Shown here: positions 14,751 to 24,927 of the stretch, piece by piece
Position numbering within the stretch: position 1 is the first letter of the stretch
Layout: each line of letters opens with the position of its first letter
From: Antedon mediterranea
Taxonomy: Eukaryota; Echinodermata; Crinoidea; Comatulida; Antedonidae
Direction of reading: 5' to 3'
Length of the DNA: 64,000 nt
Assembly (NCBI RefSeq): GCF_964355755.1
Contig: NC_092673.1
Span: 875,001-939,000 of the forward strand
Notes under the pieces: model-generated
The model's input: only the letters and a program-made list of their open reading frames with translations
Told to the model about the DNA's origin: nothing
Databases searched by the model: none
Position numbers and translations under genes: made by a program

Positions 14751-17700
14751 CATTAGGATTTTAAATATAATAATCAAAATATAATATAATAGTAATACTA
14801 CTACTACTTACTAAAAAACAACACAACAAAATAGACATGCATTGCATAAGACTAAGTTATTTTTTATGTATGTATAAACATAGATTTTTTTTTGTGTGGA
14901 CAGGTGTATATTTGCAATTCAATATCATAGTAATTTCTTGATTATAATACCTTAATAATGTACAAAATAGACATGCATTGCATAAGATGGTGTAACTAAG
15001 CTAAGTTTTGTAAGGCATGTGAGTACAGATTTTTTGTGGACAGGAGTACTTTTGCAATTAAATATTATACTGACTGACAGATAGTCAACAATTCTATTAT
15101 GTATTATACTTTTTTTCCAATTCAGCTTAAAGTGAAAACACTTTTTTATAGTTTATTTTACAAGTGCAAGCTTTTTTTTTCTCTTTTTGATATTGTAGTT
15201 ATACGCATCCAACAGTGGTTAACTCGACCAAATTACAGGATTTATAATTTATCATAATTATAATTTATAATTTATTCATGCTTATAAACTATTAGTCTCA
15301 TTTGAGGCTTAGGGAGTGGAGTTGAAAGAGTTGTGAGTTACAACCCTGGCACTAGGGCAGGTTTGAACCCTGGACCTTGGGATTGGAAGGCAAACATGTT
15401 AACCACCAAGCTACAGCTCCACTACAAATTTATTGCTGCAACGCTTCTGCTTTTGAATAAATTGATCAAATTTATTTAGATGAAGACTCACTTCTCTTTC
15501 TTTGTAGGAGGAACTACCGATGTTGTTTTCCATTTAGTTACAGCAGATTTCCTATTAGCAAAGCAGCATGGGATAAAGCAAAGCAAAGGTTAACACAAAA
15601 AGCATGAAAGCGGTTAGTAAAGTACAGATACAATGATTTCATTATGATTACAAAAATAATATTGGTAAGAATAAATAAATTGATTTTGATTAAATAAAGT
15701 ATTTTATATTTTCAGTATATACTGTGTATGTGCTGTTTATGCCAAGAAGAAAACAATATTTATCTTGTACCTTTTTTCATACTCTCAACAAATATGACCA
15801 TGGTAGTTCCACTATAAACTCCAGTATAAAGGTCTTTCTACACAAACTTTACTTTCCTTTGTTTTTAGAGAAGCATCAGAGTATAGTATGAAAGAGGTAC
15901 AAAATAGTGCATGCTATGCAGTATTAGAAATGAAGCTACATTTCCAAAATGAAATTATTTTTGTTCACCACAATTGAAATAAGAAAATTTAAATATTCAC
16001 TGCACTTGAATTTATATTAATATTATTAGTAATTGACCAATGAAAAGATCCAATAGTGTGGAAATAAAATGAGAATAAACAGTGAAGAGATTATTACTTT
16101 TCTTAATATCACAGTGTGCTATCAGTAGTAATATAATAGATAAATCATTTCTCAATTTGACAATCTTGGTGAACAGCAAAATTGTATCTTGGTTGAATCT
16201 TATATTTAATCAATATTAAAATAAAATATTATAATGGGGTAAAAAGAGGGAAAAGAATGGAAATATTCTGTTTTCAATTAAAAGACCTCGAAATATAAAC
16301 AATAATTTTAGTTCTTGCAAGGTATATGCACATATCATCAACTGGTAAAGACAGCACTTTGGTACCACAATAAAAATAGATGAAATTTGTATTGTCCATG
16401 GTGAGAGTTTTAATTGTTATAAACAGCCTGGGGAAGGTTTTAAGCCCTGTCTATACTATCAAACTTTAGGTGACAAAAAAATGTGATGTGCCCATATATG
16501 GACATGATGATCTCATATCACTACCATATTTGGGCACATCACACTTTTTTTTGTTAAATTATTTTGATAGTGTAGAGAGAGCTTTAAGGAATGGATGGGA
16601 AGGTTGTGGGACACTCACAACTCAGATATTGTTGGAGAAAGATCATCATCATCATCTGAATTCTCTTCACTGAATGTGTGTGAACCGGTGTCAATGCTAT
16701 AGTTAGAAACAACATTCAACATGTTAAACATTAGATTAATTCACAAAAACCCAAATAAGGTTAAGAAGATTGCAATGTTAGATAAACAAAGATAAATGAA
16801 ATTGTTATTTCACATTTAGACATATAATTAATTAAAAGAAAATTAATACTTTTATAGATCAAACAATTATTAATAAGTGATAATTTTTTAACAAAAGCAT
16901 TGAGAATATTTACTACTAAAGCTCTGTCTACACTATCAAACTTTATGTCACAACAAAATGTGATGTGCCCATATGGACATGATTATGTCATATCACTACT
17001 ATAGCATATTACTACCATATTGGGCACATCACATTTTTTTGGTCAAACTAGTTTGATAGCATCATAGTACAGATTTCTTTTCAAACTCAAACTGGACGAG
17101 TTAGGTGACCGCAATGTGCACATAAATTTGATGTACATATGACCTGAAAAGTATGGTGTGTACATAATATAGGATAGTATAGATGCATGGTGATATTATG
17201 TGAACAACCTATATTTCAATGTTTACACTTGATGATGTCATCAAATAAAAAATGAAGATAACACTTCTTTCTTTAAAATTAATGTTTAAATCATGGTTCT
17301 AGTTACAAATGTGGATTGATAATGTGTAGACGAAGCATCACAACTCAATTGCTGTTCCTTACTATTACAAAACCATATGCATTTCATGAAACATGCTAAA
17401 ACCTTTATGACTTTCAATAAACAAAAAACAGTAAAGATGTAAGAAAGCTCTTTCATTCGTTCATTATCCTACAAGAATCAATTTTAGTATTCAACAACTT
17501 TCATTATAATCAATTTTCTCAAATTCGTTTTTTCGCAATTTTGTCATAATGTCAGTTTTGATTATGCTGTAGTATTTCACATGTATCATTAAAATGGTAT
17601 TGGTCGTGGGACAGAGGGTTAATGATAACATTATAATCAAAATGACACCATTGATTGGTAACTTGAAGGTCAATGGTTCAAATCCCCCAGGCCTCAATGT

Positions 17701-20700
17701 TTCTTACTTATTAATTGTGACAACTTACTATACCTACAGGGGTAGGTATCATTAGGCCTAGGGTTTCTTACTGTATCTAAATTATATTATATATATTTTT
17801 GTCGCAGTGCTTTGTTGCTGACGCAAATCATGAACTGTTTGAAGTTTACTAAATGAATCAAATGAATGTAAACATCAATAAAAAGTAAAATCCACTTTTC
17901 GAAAGGTCATAAAAAAACAAGCCTCAAGTATTACTTTACACAGAGTGTATTGAAGTGTATAGCAGCAGGCATAATGCTCATCATTTATTATTAACATTTT
18001 AATCTACACTTTAAAAAATCATAATGAATAAAGATGTGATAAAGTAATGTGGACAACAATGTTCAAGTCTATACACTTTTTATACTAATTCTATAAAAGA
18101 AATCAGAGATTTTTTTTCTCTCTCTTTTTCAGGATTTTATCACGACAACTCATCATAGATACATGGTATGTGTTTAAACCAAGTGAAACCAGATCAGTGT
18201 GTGTGCAAATAGTAGAGTTTATTTTTATTATGTTTAGTGCAATTGTTTAGTAAATCATAGAGTGAAAGACACAGTACATTAGGGCTTTTGGCTTCAGTAA
18301 TGTTACACAATACATTGTTTAGTAAACTCCAGTGCAATCTCCAGTGAAAGATAAAGTAGGGACTTTGGCTGCAGTAATACAACTTACACTTCATTGGCCG
18401 TTTTGGCCACTTTCACAAGACTCATCAACAGTGAAGTGTCAGCCGATTTAGATTTACTGATGTAAAAAAAAATTATGAAAAACACAAAGATGAGATTAAT
18501 ACAACTAGGATAACTAAACGTAAATGATTGAGGTCGTTGCTTGCTTCAAACTGAGCTCGGATTATGGAGTGTCTTTTCTAAAAATCTTAATTTCGACGAA
18601 CATGTATTTGTTTTTGTTATCAGAAAGGCATTTTTTATTGTTTGAGATGCAGGCAGTGTGGCACAGGACAGCATTACGACTTATCTACTGCTTGGTCATT
18701 CAACTCGTTTAGCTCAGTTCAAACACAGGAACTATCCTGTCATAATTTGTAAACTGAATGAAATATAACGCTTACCGAGCTAAAATAGTAAAGAAACTAA
18801 TTTACCAACTGTTCTTTTCTCCAGGCTAGAACGTTAGAATTATCAACAATAAAAACCTACAGTAGATTAATTTCCTGCTTTTAACACAAGCAATAATGTA
18901 ACTATTTTTAGTCGTTTTTTTGTGATTTTAAGGTGCTTTTACTACAAAGTATAAAGATAATATAATCATATAACGAGATAGAAACACATAAATAACAACT
19001 AATGCAGCTATCATTTTGTGCTACTGTTAATGTGAAACAGTTAATGAAGAGTTTTCACTTATCAGATATTTTACTGAGTAGTTTCTAGTATTAGGAGATT
19101 TTTAATTTACATGATCATACAATATAAAATTAGTATTTGCTGCTTCTGTTCTTAATGCCCTGATGCTACAAAATACACATAAACTATTACTTAAATTATT
19201 ACTTACCTTTCTTCGATTGACGTTGGAGTTGGCGGCGCAGGTCCGGTAGGTGTTTTGCGCCCCACTGCGACACTTGATGCTCTTGAGGTCGCACCAGTAC
19301 GTATCTCGTCAGGGTCCTGGGTAAACTGGTTAAGTAATCGCTCTAAACTACCTCTTACATCTGGGACATCATTCTGTTCAAGAGATCTGTAAACGATTGT
19401 AAGCAAAACACTGATTTTAACCTGGCGGTCCATTACAACCATTTTTTAAATTTTATTTATTTATTTATTCGGTATATAAAAATATATTACAAAACGACAG
19501 TCAAGGACTGAAATGAAATGTATTACAAATGACTAAAAATTAGTTAAAATTGCTATAAAAATAGAAACATCTTAATAAAATTAGATATCGTTTTGGTAGA
19601 GATTAACAAGCTGGCTGTACAGTTAACATTTTAAAATTATTAAGCTCTGTCGTGTCTAAAGCTCTGTTATATCTGATATAAAGTTTGTGGTTCGTTGAGA
19701 TTCTCGAGGTTCGATCCATATTCTTTGATTGTCCTCAGGAATGAGAGTAGCAGAAGTAACCAATTGTACAAGCAGATTACATTTTTTAATAAATGATTAT
19801 TAATTGAGAACTTACAACTTCATCCGGGCAAGTTTATAATATCCAGTAAGATCACCATTAGATTTAATCTCTTTAGCAACTTTACTGCTTTCCACCAGGT
19901 GGTGTTGTATCTATGAAAGCAACAAAATGTGGTTAAAGTTGCAGACTTTTAGTTTACCAGAAAGGTAGTGTTTTAATTGGAGTAATCTATGTTTTTGGTA
20001 GAATCTGTCCACAAACATGTATGTGTAAAACTGACCAAACAGGGGAGGGTCCAAGGTGGCACTCAGTTGGCCGGACACCCCCCCCCCCCCTCCTCCTAAA
20101 TCTCGGAAATTGTAATGCAAAAGATAGGACATAAAATTAAGCTCAGCTCTTCATTTCACCATTTTTATCCTTTAATCCTGGAACCACCACCGCCAAACAT
20201 GGTTAATTCATGATTGAGCCAGTGGCTCTAATTAAGCCATCGGAACTGAATAAATAGAAATCTACTATAAAAACTTAAAAATAAAGAATACAAATCACCA
20301 ACAGCAAACAGATTGGACTTGCTAAATCATTACTGTCTATTCAACCACTTGTAGCTATTCACTAGAGACATCTTATAATTCTCTAAAGGGTATAGTTAAT
20401 TGCAACTCTAGCTATAAATCGTTTTAATAGTTTTCAGTTCTACTATTTCGTGTCTTAAAAAGTGAGAAAAGAATATTTATTATTATCATCAGAGACACTA
20501 AAGGATCTGACAGAGATAAATTTAATGTCAAAATTTTAAGATTTATGACCAGGTTCTATAATTATACTATAATAATGTAGTCAATTCAAATTTATTGGAA
20601 ATACTATATCTCCCAAAATAATGTGATATACTACTACCACATGTGTAGTAAGGTAGGAGAATTAGCACACAGTTTTAATGATGATATCAGTGACACTATT

Positions 20701-23700
20701 TTACACTAAATTTGTTTTTATTCTATTTTTTAAAACTTGAATATAATATTCCTCAAATATAAAAAATATTTATATAATCACATCCACAAAACTGATTGAA
20801 TTTGTATTATTTTGGCTATGGTTGGAGAAGGGAGGTATACAATTTTATACCTCCCTGGTTTGAGCCGCTGCCTTAACTGGTAAAATGGTGGGCTTAGATT
20901 TATGTCTGTAAATAAAAAAAAAGACAATTATTCAACAACACAATTCCTCTATTAATGTACACCAGGCAGATACCTACCTGTAGTTGAAGCACTTGCTTAT
21001 ACAAGCCAGGTACATTAGCCTTGATAAACTCCCCTGCAGCTTTGCTCACTTCTCCTGCCTCTTTATTTCTACCAGCGTCCACATGACACTCGATGAGCGC
21101 CAACATCAACTGAGCTCTCCATTCATAGTCTTTGTCATCGATATCATCTAGTGCTTTAACAACGCTGTGAAGGCTGATAGAGAGGTGTTGACGATAGTTA
21201 GGCTTGAGAAACGGCCGACAGAACTGCCAGTAAAGAACGGATGCATTGAACACTAGAAAATGATACCTAGAAATGGAAACAAGATTTGTATTAAGCTTGC
21301 TTTAGTATTGAGTAATGCAACTAGTAATACTATTACACTGAAACAGAAACATTAATAATTAGGAAATAAAAACATATAATTATACATTGCAAAAAATAGT
21401 CATACAAAAAAAAAAACAAATCCAGTTCAAAAATACATTTTCTCACAAATACACCTCGAATCACTTGTAAAACATATCGTTTGGACTATGTGTCCTATAG
21501 TAGTACATAGAAGCAATTTATTAACAGCAGTCCGTTTTTAAATATACAACATTATCTAGACACAATTATACCTCAAATTGATTTTTACAATAAAAGTGAA
21601 TGATTGTATAATACTACCTTGAATTTGACTTAGCAAACTGTATGGCTTTCAAGATATACACATTAGCTTTGTCTAACTGACTCTGAAAAAAAAAGGTCAA
21701 ATCATAAAACAATGAGATAAGTGACACTATTTCACAATATATGTATTGTGAGTGTCATGTGAATTATTGGTAGAAATCTGTTTCACTTTTGGGCAACTAT
21801 GCAATGCAACTTCATAATAAGTTTGTTTACTAGAAATATAGGCGTTGGAAATGAGTAAACCTGTGTAGACTTAACCACAACTCAGAAATTATTAAAGAAT
21901 TCTAAAAAAGTCATAGAACCTTTATTTCTTTATTTTAATTTTACTGTAGGTTGAAAAGTGAGAGACATACACAATAGAATATGGATTTATTGTCTAAATG
22001 CCATTTTATTTACTTTTGTCCAAATTTGTCATTGTTATTGGTTATCCGCAACGAAGTTGCTGGATAACCCCTTGTGATTGTAGGAAATCATATTCTTCTT
22101 TTTTTTCTTATTCTTCTTTCTTTCTGTAATATTTTGTGTCACGCGTATCTCTAAAACTTGCAAACATAACGTTTCGTAACTTTCTCAACATATCGCCATT
22201 CACGTGAAGTTGTGCAGCGAAGGTTTTCACGACGTTTGCAATTGCGCAACGCGACTTTCGCGCGTTTTTATGAATTTCGCGTATTTAACATATGTCAAAA
22301 TCCAAATAAGATGTTTAATTGAAACTTAGCAAAAGTTTAATTTATATCATGCGCTAACTTTCTATGGATTAAAAATTGCATGTAACATTAGAAAGTGTGC
22401 GCATAAACGGCGTTTTTGAAATTTTAAAATGCTTCAAATCAATTTCTGATTAAATTAGAGCACGTTTCAGGTCATTTTAAGGGTTCTAAAAATTGCCACC
22501 AGGTGCGCACATTTTTATGCGCGCACGGCGCAGGGAACACGTATGAGCATTTCTTTTGGACGATTTGTGTTTTTCAAACTTCGGTTAACAATTTAACGTT
22601 ATTTTATTCACTAGTCAACTCGAAATGACGTTCTACGAGCACGTTAAACATGACTGGTTGCGCACGGAAAACGTTAAAAAATTGTGAAAATGTTGCAAAA
22701 TATGTCTACTTTTAAAAACGATACAGTTCATCAGAATGCAAAGTTACCCCCATCTTTTATTTTATTTTCTTGCAGTGTATGAATCATAGGTGTGATTTAC
22801 TATAGTGTTTAATGTTAAAACTTGTTTTATGGATACATTATTTGCATGATTATTAAATATAATTTTTGAAATGTTTACAATCAAACCAACAATAACATTT
22901 TCAAAGAGCAAAACAATAAACATAAAATTTATCTTTTTTCTTCACATGTTAATATATAAAACTTGAAAGTATGCACTTCTTTCATAATATGTAACTGTTT
23001 AACATTTGTGAAGATTTTATCATAGTAAAAATTATGATTTAGTTCGGTATATAATAATCAACTTGCATCGAGGGGTTCACGACATACCGAATGAACGAGG
23101 AAGCTTTCTTCGGATTTTCTTCGGCAGGTGCTCATATGACTCGATGTTTAGTGCAACCGACTTTGGTATCAGAGGTACCGGGTTCAAATCCCGTCACGGG
23201 AAACCAATTACATAAAATGATGTATTTGGTTATTACACCGAAAGGGCAGTTTTAAATTTGAGTAGGATACTTTTTGGAAAAGTCATAACTGAAAAGTTTT
23301 AACTTTGAATGAGTACTTGAATACGCAAGATACGTTTTGTTGCGGGCGGATAACCAAACTCGTCCTCAAGTGACGAGTTCCATGTCTAGTTGTTATTTTT
23401 TTATTTCATATACAGTCTAATTATAAACATTTTTTATACTTACAATCTCTTCTGCAGACTTTGGGGCAAGAAGCTGTGCATGGCAGAGGTAAGCCCGGCA
23501 AAGAAATTGATTGGATGGTGGAGTACGATGCAGATACATATCAAGACATATCTTTGTCATTTCAATTAATCCATACTGCAAAATTATTATACCAAAAATT
23601 AAAAAATCTCTTGAAAAATTTTATTTTGATGGGAACAAATTGACAATTATAAAATAATTAATTTATCATTTTTGGCAATTTCTGTAATTGTCAAAGTAGA

Positions 23701-24619
23701 GCATTAAAAAAAGCAGATGACTCACTTGTAAAGCTATTTCAGCACACTGGACATAAAGATCTTGACCACAAGGCTCTGGTCCATCACTGGAAGGTCGGCG
23801 ATCGGAGGCTGCTTTGAGCTGTTCAAAAGCCTGATGTAAGAAGGAGCCTTCGCCATTAACTGTTAATAAAAAAAATGTTTAAATATGCTTAGCGTCCTGC
23901 CTTTTTCAAAAAAGGAAGGAGAAGGCCTTTTTAAAAATTTCTCCCCTAAGATGTCTGTAAAAAAGCAGGTTTGTCTGCTTTCGTCGTTCCTTCTCTGGCT
24001 TGATTGAACTATTGTACATCTCAAATGTTTAATAAATACCCCTTTCACACGAAAAGCAAAACTCCGGAGACACTCCGGAGTTGACGCCCCAGTGTTTTTG
24101 TGTGAAAGGTAAAATCAAGCAACTCAAGTTCAAAACAGCTGAACGTTCTCCGGAGGGCGAACTGCGGAGACACACCAGTGTTTTGGTGACTGAAAAAGGT
24201 ACCAACATCAAACTCCAGAGTTTTTAGAAATCAATCCGACTGCAACTTCGCTAAGCCTAGGCCTACACCTTCTTTTGTTTTTATTTGGCCTAGGCCTAGC
24301 GCCCCCTACAGCCTAGCTACACTCTCTCCGGTAAATCCTACTCTTCAGGCCTACTCTAGCTAGGGCCTGGCCCTAGGCCTACTACATAACACCAGACTTT
24401 GGTAGGGAATGTAACATGATGAACACGATGTACACCCTTATTGCTAGGTAAGGCCTAGCCTAGGGCCTACCTAGCTAGGCCTAGCTAGGCCTGCCTAACC
24501 TATAATACTGGCCTATAATTACTCCTAGAATACAGCCTCCTTATTTATTTTTAAAGAAATTGAATCATACCCCCATATAATTGTGCTGCACCCAATAATT
24601 GTCGGATGTTGTTATCCAT
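1567..24619 (-). CDS. CFAP46: CFAP46, cilia and flagella associated protein 46; N-terminal 27 coding exons, gene continues off the left edge
   Basis: In the family this is a large (~2,700-residue) protein of the C1d projection of the ciliary central apparatus, working with CFAP54, CFAP74 and CFAP221. Coding exons in transcript order: 24619-24571, 23859-23726, 23575-23444, 21682-21618, 21266-20978, 19910-19816, 19386-19207, 18456-18388, 16696-16619, 15551-15492, 12694-12595, 12346-12248, 11911-11721, 10875-10779, 8498-8367, 8089-7969, 7631-7499, 7138-6983, 6820-6682, 5994-5861, 5253-5041, 4821-4581, 4271-4122, 3498-3388, 3091-2868, 2404-2273, 1732-1567. They total 3,690 nt (1,230 codons) with every phase matching and GT-AG junctions. 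Start ATG is 24619-24617 (MDNNIRQLLGAAQLYG). Family-like segments include NASVLYWQFCRPFLKP (residues ~135-150), NLRHHVRKPLTLIAQ (~490-505) and HFLRAAELGCALGEPW (~830-845). Residues ~280-384 are a Ser/Thr/Asp-rich linker. Exon 26 could instead begin at 2398. Recognition is from memory of the family, without an alignment. Confidence 0.93.
2698..2843. mobile_element. MITE, CTCTCCCAATAC family, copy 1
   Basis: Inverted ends: ACTCTCCCAAAACCAGGA on the left and GTCCAGTATTGGGAGAGTTG on the right, about 146 bp. A second copy lies at 29419-29578. The right end abuts CFAP46 exon 25. Confidence 0.6.
5349..5462. mobile_element. MITE family 1 (CTACACTATCAAAC ends), short copy in CFAP46 intron 20
   Basis: Left end TGTCTACACTATCAAACTTT and right end CTAGTTTGATAGTG form an inverted pair around an ACTACCATATTTGGG core. 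The same ends and core recur at six other places in the window. Confidence 0.75.
5605..5752. repeat. Long perfect inverted repeat (hairpin element), GTTGAACCTCCCGTAA ends
   Basis: GTGAAATTACTATTACAGTT at the left is mirrored by AACTGTAATAGTAATTTCAC at the right, continuing inward with GAACCTCCCGTAA / TTACGGGAGGTTC. The arms are over 30 bp with a ~75-bp centre. A further related end (GGCCGCTTACAGAGGTTTAACT) follows at ~5780-5802, suggesting a second, truncated copy. Confidence 0.75.
6020..6205. repeat. Tandem repeat, ~55-60-bp unit, 3-4 copies
   Basis: The motif CTAGGTCAGGTCAAATAGG followed by GATTGGTGATGA repeats at about 6030, 6085, 6138 and 6185 in CFAP46 intron 19. Confidence 0.7.
6551..6656. 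mobile_element. MITE family 2 (TTGGTTCCCA ends), diverged copy
   Basis: Left end AAGTTGGTTCCCAATAGGAT, right end TCCTAGTGGGAACCAGGCTC, with an internal TTGTAATTGGCCAAATTACT segment. It belongs to the family found repeatedly from 46,655 onward. Confidence 0.65.
7690..7915 (+). mobile_element. Probable LINE 3' tail with (TTATC)n end
   Basis: Low-complexity T-rich sequence ends in GATGAAATAAAGTTATCTTATCTTA. AATAAA followed by a short pentamer tail is typical of 3' ends of some non-LTR retrotransposons. No coding remnant is seen, so the family is not assigned. Confidence 0.4.
8602..9116. repeat. Minisatellite, ~51-52-bp unit, ~10 copies, in CFAP46 intron 14
   Basis: The unit begins ATGAAGTAGTCGGTAACCTT and contains AAGTACAGTATTATAGCACA followed by TACATGTATTG. 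Copies start near 8602, 8654, 8705, 8757, 8806, 8857, 8909, 8961, 9013 and 9065, with only a few substitutions and small indels between them. Confidence 0.92.
9208..9365. repeat. Minisatellite of ~20-21-bp unit, MITE family 1 core motif
   Basis: About eight copies of AAATATGGTAGTGATATGCC and variants. The same word is the core of MITE family 1 (for example 36092-36140), so the array probably expanded from a MITE fragment. The open frames crossing it are repeat translations. Confidence 0.85.
10250..10443 (+). mobile_element. Probable retroelement 3' end with (ATT)n tail
   Basis: The sequence TGTATGGGTCAAACCTCTTG ... CGTTTTAAAGGAGAGTAACC ends in AATAAATATT and six ATT units. This looks like the 3' end of a LINE or LINE-dependent SINE. 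No coding part is present. Confidence 0.4.
13345..13705 (-). mobile_element. 5S rRNA-derived SINE (SINE3-like)
   Basis: Read on the minus strand, ~13705-13570 is nearly a whole 5S rRNA: ACCGGTTCTCGTCAGATCAC, AAGTTAAGCAACGTTGGGCC, TGGTTAGAGCTTGGATGGGA, GACCATCTGGGAATAGCGGG, then TGCTGTATACGG. The internal TFIIIA/box A-IE-C region is mostly intact, and the first ~10 bases of canonical 5S look altered. The 5S part runs straight into ~190 bp of unrelated body and an A-rich tail (AATAAAATAAAAAATAAAAT) at 13345-13380. A 5S head plus body plus A-rich tail is the SINE3 layout, as opposed to a bare 5S pseudogene. It lies in CFAP46 intron 10. Confidence 0.8.
13950..14690 (+). pseudogene. 5'-truncated Penelope-like retroelement, GIY-YIG endonuclease domain and 3' region
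   Basis: An open frame ending at 14526 encodes the C-terminal part of a Penelope-like element polyprotein: linker (IKISYSCMNNMKQIIDSHNK), the Cys-rich CNCRQKNTCPLNGNC motif, a GIY-YIG-type endonuclease region (VIYQATVT ... ETYIRLTENDFKTRYRNHTS), then CNLCLKEKLFIIRHPE and TLNKRNKLVSACRHR. The reverse transcriptase expected upstream is missing, so the copy is 5'-truncated near 13950. In the family the second motif is usually YIG; here it reads YIR, which probably inactivates it. The 3' region carries a hammerhead motif (14609-14657) and ends at a TA microsatellite. The element sits in CFAP46 intron 10 on the strand opposite that gene. Confidence 0.88.
14609..14657 (+). ncRNA. Hammerhead ribozyme of the Penelope-like element
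   Basis: All conserved parts are present in order. Stem I 5' strand GTCTC is at 14609-14613 and core CTGATGA at 14614-14620. Stem II is GTGAGTTG/CAACTCAC at 14621-14638. GAAA follows at 14639-14642, a short stem III/loop CAAGCCTG at 14643-14650, cleavage dinucleotide TA at 14651-14652, then stem I 3' strand GAGAC at 14653-14657, which pairs exactly with GTCTC. Penelope-like elements are known to carry minimal type I hammerheads with very short stem III in their terminal repeats. Cleavage would be expected after 14652. Activity of a single copy with a 2-bp stem III is uncertain. Confidence 0.88.
14694..14749. repeat. (TA)n microsatellite
   Basis: An uninterrupted TA run of about 27 dinucleotides directly follows the Penelope-like 3' end. 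Confidence 0.97.
15300..15424 (-). mobile_element. tRNA-derived SINE head
   Basis: On the minus strand: GTGGAGCTGTAGCTTGGTGG TTAACATG (box A-like) and, ~30 bp on, CCAGGGTTCAAACCTGCC (box B). The order, spacing and TTCAAAC loop are tRNA-like, but acceptor pairing is absent and sequence continues past the tRNA part, so it is a SINE and not a tRNA gene. Confidence 0.65.
16439..16588. mobile_element. MITE family 1, full-length copy in CFAP46 intron 9
   Basis: TTAAGCCCTGTCTATACTAT at the left and TTTGATAGTGTAGAGAGAGC TTTAA at the right are inverted. Inner halves ATGTGATGTGCCCATATATG and TTTGGGCACATCACAC also pair, so nearly the whole element can fold into one hairpin. Confidence 0.85.
16916..17058. 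mobile_element. MITE family 1, copy with degraded right end
   Basis: Left end AAAGCTCTGTCTACACTATC is intact. The core GTGATGTGCCCATATGGACA and the GGGCACATCACATTTTTTTG arm are present. The right end reads AGTTTGATAGCATCATAG, where the terminal repeat is lost. Confidence 0.8.
17100..18387. other. CFAP46 intron 8, remainder
   Basis: AT-rich intron sequence. A box-B-like GGTTCAAATCC at 17672-17682 suggests an old tRNA-derived SINE fragment (about 17600-17690), too decayed to call. Nothing else recognised. Confidence 0.4.
19441..19800 (-). mobile_element. Possible retroelement 3' end
   Basis: Read on the minus strand, unremarkable sequence ends in TTTTATATACCGAATAAATA AATAAATAAA, a tetranucleotide tail like those at LINE 3' ends. 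No coding remnant was recognised. Confidence 0.3.
20030..20890. other. CFAP46 intron 5, no further feature
   Basis: Contains a 14-base C run at about 20079-20092 and otherwise plain AT-rich sequence. I see no exon or repeat here. Confidence 0.5.
22040..23389 (+). mobile_element. Helitron-like non-autonomous element in CFAP46 intron 3
   Basis: Left end is a perfect hairpin at 22040-22069: GGTTATCC GCAAC / GTTGC T GGATAACC with a GAA loop. Right end carries a hairpin at 23357-23379 (AACTCGTC / GACGAGTT) followed six bases later by CTAG at 23386-23389 and then T, the layout of a Helitron 3' terminus. GGATAACC recurs at 23347-23354. The interior is locally richer in CG than its surroundings and non-coding. 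A tRNA-like B box (GGGTTCAAATCCCG, ~23170-23185) lies inside. The class is inferred from the ends only. Confidence 0.5.
24039..24225. repeat. Inverted-repeat element (CCTTTCACAC ends) in CFAP46 intron 1
   Basis: CCCCTTTCACACGAAAA at ~24039 and GTTTTTGTGTGAAAGG at ~24094-24109 are inverted. Internal CTCCGGAG palindromes repeat on both sides, and GAAAAAGG with AACTCCAGAG occurs near the right limit. A partly similar CCCCTTTCACATT block occurs at ~29613. Confidence 0.55.
24235..24520. repeat. Cluster of TAGGCCTA / CCTAGGC palindromic words
   Basis: Many overlapping occurrences of GCCTAGGC, TAGGCCTA and CTAGCTAGGC within ~290 bp of CFAP46 intron 1. Smaller clusters occur at 24646-24660, 26220-26500 and 27750-27900. 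Confidence 0.75.
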
Positions 24620-24690
24620 TTTACATTAAATCATAATAAATTGAGGCCTAGGCCTAGCTATAAGGGCAAGCTTCGTAAAGTAGTATATTT

Positions 24691-24704
24691 GCAACCAAGG
24701 TAAC
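24691..24704. promoter_or_regulatory. X-box-like RFX binding site
   Basis: On the minus strand the site reads GTTACCTTGGTTGC. The first half matches the RFX X-box half-site GTTRCC exactly, and the second half (GGTTGC against GGYAAC) is imperfect. It lies 72 bp upstream of the CFAP46 ATG, a usual position for X-boxes of ciliary genes. A chance match cannot be excluded. Confidence 0.45.
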
Positions 24705-24927
24705 TGGTGATAGGGTGGGCCATTAGTGTCTAAAATGTATTTTCGGATAAACAAATTACTCTTTGCAGAATTTTGTAAATATTAACATATAAAAATTGAA
24801 CAAGATTATTGTGTGATGTTTAGTAGGACCAAAATAAATTTAAATAATATTATTATGACATTATTATTACAATTTGGATAGTACATACAACGGCCAGCTA
24901 AATGCATTAATGACGTTTCATACTCAC

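Noticed and set aside
23105-23212. tRNA gene (GGGTTCAAATCCCG box B)
   Set aside because: Only a T-arm-like hairpin is convincing; no paired acceptor stem or anticodon arm. Probably tRNA-derived sequence within the Helitron-like insertion.
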